The position numbers and the translations under genes are program-made. DNA of 24,894 nucleotides from Zarea fungicola (lineage: Eukaryota > Ascomycota > Sordariomycetes > Hypocreales > Cordycipitaceae), in the NCBI GenBank assembly GCA_900169235.1, contig FWCC01000466.1, positions 1 to 24,894 on the forward strand, in the 5' to 3' direction. The notes under the pieces are model-generated. The model was not told where the DNA came from. It saw only the letters and a list, made by a program, of their open reading frames with translations, and made no database searches. This document shows positions 17,200 through 24,894 of the stretch, piece by piece (position 1 is the stretch's first letter; every line of letters starts with the position of its first letter).

Positions 17200-20102
17200 A
17201 AAAGAGCCAGTCTGCCGTGATTATATACCAAGGTGATGTGGAAACTAATAGAATCACAAAATCGATTTCGTTTAAATGCCCACTAAAACTGTCAGCGTAC
17301 TGTTAAGGATTCACATCGCACGCCACAAGAAGTCGTTGAAGATCCCTGCTGCTCTATGCTTATTCAAATCTTGACATTTCAGGCCGTATTTAGCCCACAG
17401 GTACAACATACTGTAGGTTCACTGTGTTTGCAAGCAGCGTTTCTTCACCAGCCACAGTGGCAGGTAGACAGAAATGAAGATGTGGCATGTTTCTGGTAGC
17501 TAACCGACAGGGTACATTACCAGTTTCTTATCCAAATTGGATCCGGAGTACAATTTGATTGGATTTATTTCTTAGCAGGTCTGTGTGGGCATCTGCCCGG
17601 CGGCAAGGCCCAAGCTGTACCGGCAGCTTGCCCTTAACCGTATATCTCAGGCGCGTAGCTAAAGTAATGGAAAATGATAGATGTATTTACATTGAATAGG
17701 TCCTTGATTAGGCCGTGGTGACTTTCTGAGCAATACTAGTAGTATAGGATGTTGGCTGAAGACAACAATGTATATAATAGAATCACCCTCTCGATCAGGC
17801 TGCCTCACCGCAGTCAGCAGGATTTTCCAACCTGCAACACCGGATAGGAGTTGAACGCCATGGCGATGCCACCATCCACAAATGCACAGAGAAAATTGTA
17901 AGGACCCATGAGCTATTCAATCTCTTTACCAGACTTTTAAACAGACAGTTCTGCCTCGTGCCATCATCACTGTCATCAGCTGGGTCGCCGTGTAAAATAC
18001 ATATTTGGCTTATGCTTATCTGTTGAACGATGCTATCCCTAAACCCCGAGAGCTCCCATACCCAGAATCAAACACCAAGTAACAATCAACACATCACCAA
18101 CAACGAAGCAATCACTGCCAAGTAGTTTGAAAAGAGGCTACGACTGGCAAAGTTTTTATAGTAGCGTAGAATTATTATGTCCTAGGCTTCAAGCTTCGAG
18201 ACACGGACAGCCTACTATACCACATTGGGAAGTTCGTCCTTCGTATTGCGCGGGGTATGATTCTCGACTGATGAAGGGGCTCGGCTTGGGGGAGCCTACA
18301 CTTTTGAAGTCAAACTACATAGTAACTTAAGCAAGATCCCCAGAGCCACCCCATAAGAGGGTATCCTCGCACCCCCTACGTAGCATTTTCCTACCCAATC
18401 AAGTCATTCGTATATATGAGAAACCCCTGCTCGACGTGACTCTTAGTTATCAGATATTCGTGATACTTGCCGATCGCTCCAGCCAACAGGTACAGATGAT
18501 GGGGGCCTCGGGGGTTCGCCGAAAAATTAAATTCCATCCTCCATAAACTCTTCCTACCAAATACCGTCACGCATCTAGACCAGCCCCTTCCTTGGAGAGA
18601 CTTTTGGAGACGGAATTAAATTTCACTGAACGAAACTCATGGAAACGAGCAAACGAGCACCCGCTGGATCCTAAGGGCGAGAAGACACAAGGTTGCTGAG
18701 CGGTTTGTATTGGTAACTGTAAACCGGTAGGACAAAGATGGAAGCATTCTTCGGGCTCGCTCTCGGACGCAGTTGCTCCACAGTATGTGCACCCTTGCGC
18801 CAGGAAAACAATTACATGCATATACTTGGTACAGGGTTTATCAAGTTAGCGCGCGGGTTCACTAATCACTCTGGCCAAGACCGACCACCTACGGGATTCA
18901 GGTTACAGCCATTAAGAAGCCTTAAAGAATCATGAGCGCATATAAGCAAGAGGTTTAATGTGCACGGTATGGTGGATACGTCGGAAAAGTATTCGATTCA
19001 TCGACCGCTTGGGCGGCGTCTATCTGGTAACCCTGAGGGGACCTTCCATATTCCTGGGGGTTACGTTTCGTGAATAGAAGCCGAGTCCGGGTAAGCCGGA
19101 TGTTCCCAATGCAACCAAAAACAGTATGATATATGAACTGCTTGATTTTGTTTTACTGCAATCTTGCTACTTACTATCGCTATGGGGCGTAATGCGAGTC
19201 CAGCAAAGCCAATTCCTTGTTCTCTAACATTGCGAGCGGCGCCTGCGAGTTAAAAGCATTCAATGTACTCGCGCTGCGGTCTATAACTTCTCTTGCTCAC
19301 CGCGGTAATATGCTTAACCTGCGGATTTTGTCGCCGTTGTCCGTTATGTTAACCACGGGGCATTAAAGGATTGTGTAGCATCCGTTTTGGCAACTTCTTT
19401 GCTAACTTCTTTCGAAACTCTCATGCTGTAATACCAACCACGCATTTTTAACATGTATACCGAGATCTATCAGCGGACACACGCTTTACGGAAATATCCA
19501 CCCACCTCACACTTCTCTATAGGGGTACCGCACGGCCCCTGAATAGCTAATATGCATGCATACATCTTTATCAACAGTATACCAACAGACCCAGAAAATC
19601 GCGGAGAAGATTCCAAAGACTGGTAGCAAAGCTGAATTAGGGCTGACCACGTGTGTTTTGAGTTGACGCCGTCACACCGAGCGTGGCGTTTGATTAATAA
19701 ACGGCCGTCGGCTAAAATGGGACAAAGATAGTTAGCAGACGCAGGCATGTCGGCTCCCAGCTCGCATTCGTTAAACGGTAGCACCATTTATTACTCGTCT
19801 TGCAGAAAATCGCTAATAGCCACAACTAAAAGTACGAGAAGCATACGAGAATGCTGTCTGTGTTGGTCGTTTTCCCCACTAGTTGCGGAAATTGCTCGAT
19901 ACTCCAGATACGAATGACGCCGTCCTGAACTCTGTTATAAATAAGATAATTATCCACTGCCTTTTGATTCATCTGCCAGTGTTTTTCACTCTGCAACTGC
20001 GTTACTTTCGTTAATATTCCCAGCTTTGCCTGACTGTACACCGTTGAGCGTCGTTGTGCGAGACATTCCGACAAAAGAAAAAGAAGACTTAATTGAACAA
20101 AA
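17200..20102. other. Gene-poor stretch of about 2.9 kb
   Basis: No gene can be supported on either strand. The longest frame, minus 19787-19470 with an ATG start (105 aa), shows no domain, signal peptide or biased composition. I see no long terminal repeats, transposase motifs or RNA genes. The last part is the promoter of the secreted hydrolase. Confidence 0.45.
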
Positions 20103-21291
20103 ATGGTATGACAGAAAATATCATTAATCTCTATAAACTAACAATATCTAGGGAAGAAAGTCCACTTTCTTATCCTTGCTCGCATTTGCAGCCAGTGTGT
20201 TGGCTAGCGGGGAGGGCTGCATCCCACACCGGCCCTCATCCTCAATTACAACAACGGCTACGACATCAACTTCCACATGGACAACTAAAACTTCAACGGT
20301 ACCTACTTCAAGCGCTCCATCTAGCACTGCTAGTCCTGCTGTCCCGACGCCCTGTGCTACCCCGTTTGAGTACAACTCTGGAGATTGCATGGTCAAGCTA
20401 GGCGATCTTTCTTACCTGCTCTCGGTCAGAGGCTCCAAGAAGGATAACCCTAAAATTTTCGCCGTCGCGCCACCATGGGGTATTCATGTTGATTACCATT
20501 TGGCTGCTATGCAACCATTTGAACGCGACTATACCTTTGTTTTTCTGACCCCTGCTGGTAATAGCCCTTCCGAGAGGCCAGCCAACCCACTGGACATCTC
20601 TGTCACGCAGAGTGCGGAAGCTCTTGAGCTGCTTCGAAAATTTCTGGGTCTAGATAAAATTCATGTCCAAGGACACAGCGCTGGTGGCAGCACGGCGCTG
20701 CTTTACGCAGAGGAGTACCCGAACCATGTTGCGTCCCTTACACTATTGGAAACCTGTCTGGAGGACTATGATGACTCGGCAACATTTAACCAGTTTTTGA
20801 CTCAGTGGTCCAACGACACACGCTATCAGAGCGCAATCGCCAATCTGGGAGCCGCCCTCAATATATCGGATCCAAACTATCCCCAGACCGATGCCGCATT
20901 CGCCGACACCCTGTTTTCAATCCTCCCTCTCTACTTCTCCGAACCTCAACTGTATGAAAAACTTCTCATGCAGGAATTGTCTAGCGAGCCCCGGGCTCCT
21001 GATGTATATGCCAACACCGAGAACACGATATCAATCACCAGTGGTATTATGGCTCCTAATTTCGCAAAGCTTTCAAATGTCCGAGCACCGACTTTGGTCT
21101 CCGTTGGGCAGAATGACATGTTTTGTTCGGAAAAAGTTGCAAGGATTATACATCAAGGCATTGGTTCGAGCCAGCTCCATGTCTTTGAAGACTCGGGCCA
21201 CTTTCCGTGGTACGAGAAGAAGGACGAGTTTTACTTTACTATTGGTGAATTCTGGTTGACCCATGTGAAGGTGAAGGATAGTGGCAATTAA
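20103..21291 (+). CDS. Secreted alpha/beta hydrolase with Ser/Thr-rich linker; start codon in its own exon
   Basis: The large frame has no usable ATG at its 5' end and is closed by TAG at 20149-20151. Splicing solves this: coding exon 1 is just ATG (20103-20105), the intron is 20106-20151 (46 bp, GTATGA, branch CTAAC, acceptor CTAG), and exon 2 is 20152-21291. The 380-aa product starts MGRKSTFLSLLAFAASVLAS, a standard signal peptide. Residues about 30-67 are a Ser/Thr/Pro linker, probably O-glycosylated. The hydrolase domain has an oxyanion strand at APPWGIH, nucleophile Ser177 in QGHSAGGS, Asp323 in VGQNDMF and His351 in DSGHFPW. The fold resembles prolyl aminopeptidase-like hydrolases. It should be secreted or wall-bound; the substrate is unknown. 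Confidence 0.8.
20106..20151 (+). other. 46-bp intron directly after the start codon
   Basis: The intron begins GTATGA immediately after ATG, has the branch sequence CTAAC (20137-20141) 10 nt before the acceptor, and ends ATATCTAG. It is near the lower size limit for ascomycete introns. Without its removal the ATG reads into a few codons of unrelated sequence. Confidence 0.7.
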
Positions 21292-22022
21292 TCGTGGCGT
21301 AATCCTTGTTTACTCTTCTTACCTGGACATTTTGAAACCCAAATCCCGATGCTGGCCCACGATTGTCGCAAACTTGATTCATTATCATATACTTTGTTCG
21401 TATGTACTTGATAATTCAGCCCAAATAAAGTATTTATTCTAGGGCCAGAGGGTAGAGGTCTATAAAAGTCATTACGTTAATCCATTCTCTATAGATAGAA
21501 AACAGGCCATTTTTTCCCTAAATTGATCCTCTATTTCTTCAAACTTCAGTCACAATCAGTGCCTAAAACAAAGTACTGCTGAGAGAGTTGCGCTTTCGGG
21601 GTTTGAGAGGTGGCGCTCACAGCATGTATACTTTAGTAGCTTGATTCAATTCAAAGGCAGCCTCAGATGGGGCAGGAATTCCTTAACCAAACAATACGAA
21701 GTATATAATCCCCAACGAGATTGCGCTGTTGTTATACTCCCTCTCTTAATAATACCCGATTTTTGAATCGTTTGTTGGCTATGCAGTTGCTAGCTTACCC
21801 TGTATTCTTAATTGTTCTGTAACGATTCTCTGTTACGCTACGCCAACTAGGAGAAAGTTGGGCATTAACACTGAAGAGAGGGTAATTAAATAATGGCAAA
21901 ATTGTATACACAATATGTATTTTTTTCTTTACAGTTTTTGGAAAGACAACTAAACCACGATTACGACTTGTAGGGCAAGCATTGGTCGGCACCTGCTTCA
22001 GCCAACTGTGTATTCTGGACTA

Positions 22023-22110
22023 CGCAGATCTGCCTCTATGATTGAGGATCGGCCGAATCGATTACGAGACCGGATCTCAATCCCGGCCGACCACTAAACT
22101 ACGCACGGTT
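22023..22110 (-). repeat. tRNA-related, SINE-like element or pseudo-tRNA
   Basis: On the minus strand TAGTTTAGTGG (22101-22091) matches the Pol III A box and the D-arm of fungal tRNAs such as tRNA-Asp. Downstream, GTAATCGATTC (22065-22055) or the nearby GGCCGATCC resembles a degenerate B box. The seven bases before the A box do not pair with anything at the expected 3' position, so it is not a functional tRNA. The same stretch is rich in nested inverted repeats: GATTGAG (22040-22046) with CTCAATC (22076-22082), and CGGCCG at 22050-22055 and 22084-22089. A tRNA-derived SINE head fits best. The limits are approximate. Confidence 0.4.
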
Positions 22111-22978
22111 GCAGAGTATATAATATAAATATAAATAGCGAAAAGGCTTCCCATGACCGCTGATGTGCTCACGAATGTATTCCAATGCATACTCGCCAAG
22201 CCATCGCCAGTTTGGAGTTTCTTTTGCAAATATTGTACCTCTTGTAGAGCTAGGTCCGACTTTCGTCAAACCTTCTATACATTCATGGTACGAATGTTGC
22301 AGCGGAACATGGACAATCGGACACTGGAAGGGGGGGAAACGCTCATGGTGTAAGAAAAGTGGCTGGGAAACTTGAACAAATTTATGCCGAAACTTCAGAA
22401 AAAAGAGTACGGGTGGCTCCAAAAAAACCCACAGAGATCACTTCATGTTTCCAGTCTGGGCTACTTTGGCTGTGCAACGTTTCTTACGAAATTGCGTTAC
22501 CACTGGCACGAACGCAAACTCCATCACTAGTTCATCTCTAATGCAAGTCATCGCACACTGTCAATCACTGTGCCAGGGGATGATCAGCTAAGCTGTGTAC
22601 AGTAGGTGTCTATCTTTTCGCGTGACCCTTTTTACATGGAGCTCGTGGAACCTAAAAATAAATCATTTTAGTTAATGCAGTGGGCGGCGCCGTAATCTTA
22701 CGGGGCCTGAACGCTTATTCTTCCTGGTGCTAAACGGCGTGGTTATGCGGCACTAAGAATGCCGTTGCGTATTACATCCGAAACTCTGGCATGGTTCAGT
22801 CGCGCTTACCCGCATCTGTCTTTTATTTTCTAGCTTTAAAAGGCTTATCAAGTCACTTCCCGGCCACCACTGCCGAAAGTTTCCAGTAGCAGTGTCTCAG
22901 TCATACTGTTGTTCTAACAAACCGACAGCACACTCCTCATATCATCAGCAAAATGTCTTAAAAAGCCAAGATCCAGTC

Positions 22979-22994
22979 TTTTTTTTTTTTTTTT
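22979..22994 (+). repeat. Poly-T tract (16 T)
   Basis: A run of 16 T about 108 bp before the acyltransferase ATG. Such dT tracts are nucleosome-poor promoter elements in fungi; on the minus strand it is an A run. Confidence 0.8.
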
Positions 22995-23102
22995 AACAAT
23001 CTGCTTTTCTCTTCTTTAACACCCTCCCTTCTCTGGTAAATTATAACTAACTTCAATTTGGCTTTGTAACACACAACTTGGATCAAACGGGGCAGTGGGA
23101 AG

Positions 23103-24429
23103 ATGGCTCTCGTTAGCTTCACAGAAGTGCTCGGCGCGGCGTCCGCCTTTGCCATCTATCGTGCGCTTTTTGTGCTAATTGTGATTGCCCTTCCCAAGAA
23201 TGCCACTACTGCCCGTCTTGCCAGCATTATTCCTTTATCCGCAGCTGCCTACGCTGTACGCTATTACGCCGTCACCCTGGTTGGCCCGCCGGCGCGACAA
23301 TCCGTGCTCCTCATCATGACCATTGCCGATTGGCTTCTTCTCGCCCAGTATATTCTTTTAATGCGCCTTGACTCTGTTCAACTCTCCGAGCTCGTGCCAA
23401 AAAGAGGCACAGCGACCAAGTCGCCTAGTCACGGCCGAGTGAGCATCGGGAGGCAAGTATGGCAGGCGCTCTCGCTGGCCAGCAACCCTCGAGGAATTGG
23501 CACCGGGTGGGAGGTCAAAAATGTCAAGCACCGACCGTACACGCAGACGCGCATACAATTCCTCTCTGATGCCCTATCCAAGATGGCGCTGAGCTATCTG
23601 ATCCTCGACGTGATGATGAATGGGCCGGCGCCAAGTGTACATCTCGTCGCCCAAGAAAAGCAGACTTTCTGGCGTCTTTGGACACTGACGGCCGAGGACG
23701 TCAAGTTCCGTGCGCTATCGTTTTTGTTATTTGGGCTGAGCTCGCGTTGCCTGCTTTATCTGTGGGTGCACGGCCTGGCCTTGGTGTCGGTCGGGTTGGG
23801 CCTGAGCTCGCCAGACTTTTGGCCGCCAATGTTTGGGTCCATTCAGCAGTCCTACACAATGCGTAAATTCTGGCGGTAAGTGCGTGTTATTTGTCTTAAA
23901 AAGGGGCAGAAAAAACGATCTCCGGTTCCTATTATTGTGAAAGAGATGTATCGCAACTAACTTCGTCGGCGTAATAAAACAATATAGCAATTATTGGCAC
24001 CAGGGCCTCCACAATACACTGACTGGCTATACACAGTTCACTTGCGACAAGATCCTCTTCATTCCGCGTGGTACACTTTTGTCTGGGTACACGCATCTGG
24101 TTCTTGCGTTTATCATGTCCGGTCTGATACACCACCCATCTGATGTGATGCAGGGCCTGCCGCCTCACAAGACTGCTTCGCTTGGCTTCTTCCTTCTGCA
24201 GCCGCTAGGCATCATGGCCGAGGACGCTGTGCAGGTGCTGACTAGGCGGTGGCCTATCCCGCGCGCAATGCGCAGGGCTGTGGGCTATGCTTGGGTTTGC
24301 TTTTTCTTGTTTGCAGCAATACCGACATGGATGTTTCCTATTACGAGACTGGAGCACACAGGAAGCCTCTTGCCTTTTTCTATCGTTGCTCTGCTGGAGA
24401 AATATTTCGCGGTTCTCACTGGCGGATGA
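23103..24429 (+). CDS. Membrane-bound O-acyltransferase, wax-synthase-like, two exons
   Basis: Exons 23103-23875 and 23988-24429 give 404 aa. The intron (112 bp, GTAAGT, branch CTAAC, acceptor ATATAG) splits an Arg codon and joins MRKFWR to NYWHQGLHN, the conserved segment of wax-synthase-like acyltransferases. Several membrane helices are visible, at about residues 11-30, 39-60, 66-87, 217-245, 291-305, 316-332 and 344-362. The conserved polar site is His306/His307 in MSGLIHHPSD within a helix. The family uses acyl-CoA to esterify hydroxyl groups of lipids, sterols or terpenoids in the endoplasmic reticulum membrane; fungal members often sit in terpene or trichothecene-type clusters. No terpene synthase or P450 is in this window, but the gene lies near the right edge, so the next genes would show its context. 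Confidence 0.85.
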
Positions 24430-24894
24430 TATATGAATTGCCTGCTTTTCTACATGTTCTAATACCTATCAGATAGATAGACAGCACCTTTGCCTTTTTA
24501 GTAGAGAGAGATTTATGGCGCCCGTGTGACAACTGAAGCTCGCAACCAACAGAACAGGCAGTCAGCCCACTGCAGTGTAGCAGCTTGTCCATCTGTGCAA
24601 CGTGCACTGCCAGCGTAATGGAAAGAATGAGTGATACTAAAATGCTTGCAACCAGGTAGCTGGCAGCAAAGGGCCAAGAAAATACAACTAGTCAATGACA
24701 AACAATTGAATAGACTCCGGAGCACAGGATCGCAACTACCCCCTAGTATGCTCCTCGCCGTGCATTTGTATTCCTTTGCACAGCACGACAGCGACTCTAG
24801 CGCCACCACAGCGGGCAATTTACCAAAACTGGGATAGTTGATATGTAAATGGATATGCTTCATCGCATTTAGACTAACGTCGACCACCCCCTTA
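24430..24894. other. 3' flank of the acyltransferase gene
   Basis: No supported gene up to the window edge. A short GATAGATAGACAG repeat lies at about 24472-24484. Overlapping small frames on both strands have no family features. Confidence 0.5.

Larger units (their letters stand above)
21292..23102. other. Intergenic stretch with a tRNA-like element
   Basis: No supported protein gene in about 1.8 kb. It holds the tRNA-like element near 22020-22110 and a 16-base T run (22979-22994) in the leader or promoter of the acyltransferase gene. Small frames around 22100-22420 have no recognisable features. Confidence 0.5.

Noticed and set aside
1..24894. CRISPR arrays, rRNA genes, or a virus-like or bacterial defence system
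   Set aside because: No regularly spaced repeats with unique spacers, no rRNA core sequences and no viral or bacterial operon structure were seen; the introns point to fungal nuclear DNA.

Overview
The window looks like nuclear DNA from a filamentous ascomycete, most likely a Sordariomycete such as a member of the Hypocreales; I cannot name a genus. The evidence is short introns (46-156 bp) with GT..AG ends and CTAAC/CTTAC-type branch sites, a left-edge relic with RIP-like decay, and protein types common in these fungi: HEAT repeats of the kind carried by NLR proteins, small secreted cysteine-rich proteins, a GPI-type wall protein, a LigE/UstS-like glutathione transferase and a wax-synthase-like membrane acyltransferase. 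Several reading frames that look intact start at GTG or TTG. Here they have been re-started at a real ATG or joined through introns.

Layout. 1-400: a decayed coding relic whose in-frame stops are all TAA or TAG, then a GGTACCCGTG palindrome cluster. 400-1718: a HEAT-repeat frame, probably the 3' part of a larger gene. 2370-3346: three-exon alpha/beta hydrolase. 3958-4602: two-exon ubiquitin-conjugating enzyme (E2). 5901-6803 (minus): dienelactone-hydrolase/YcjY-like hydrolase with a cysteine nucleophile. 8789-9259: secreted protein with eight cysteines. 10166-10744 (minus): DUF1993 protein. 11742-11966: orphan cysteine-rich frame. 12162-13204: three-exon GPI-type surface protein. 15444-16276: three-exon glutathione-transferase-like protein with a 12-bp tandem repeat running into its start codon. 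16929-17199: broken remnant of a small secreted protein. 17200-20102: no supported gene. 20103-21291: secreted alpha/beta hydrolase whose first coding exon is just the ATG. 22020-22110 (minus): tRNA-like, SINE-like sequence. 23103-24429: two-exon membrane-bound O-acyltransferase.

How the genes relate. There is no operon logic. Three alpha/beta hydrolases, a glutathione-transferase-like enzyme and an acyltransferase could serve detoxification or specialised metabolism, but no polyketide synthase, NRPS or terpene synthase lies in the window, so I do not call a biosynthetic cluster. Sparse, GC-poor stretches with relics and secreted-protein genes alternate with a GC-rich core-type gene (E2), as in an accessory or rearranged part of a fungal chromosome. 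I did not find a convincing new multi-gene system. The most distinctive points are the start-codon-only exon, the tandem repeat merging into a start codon, the tRNA-like element, the decayed frame at the left edge and the secreted cysteine-rich genes, intact and broken.
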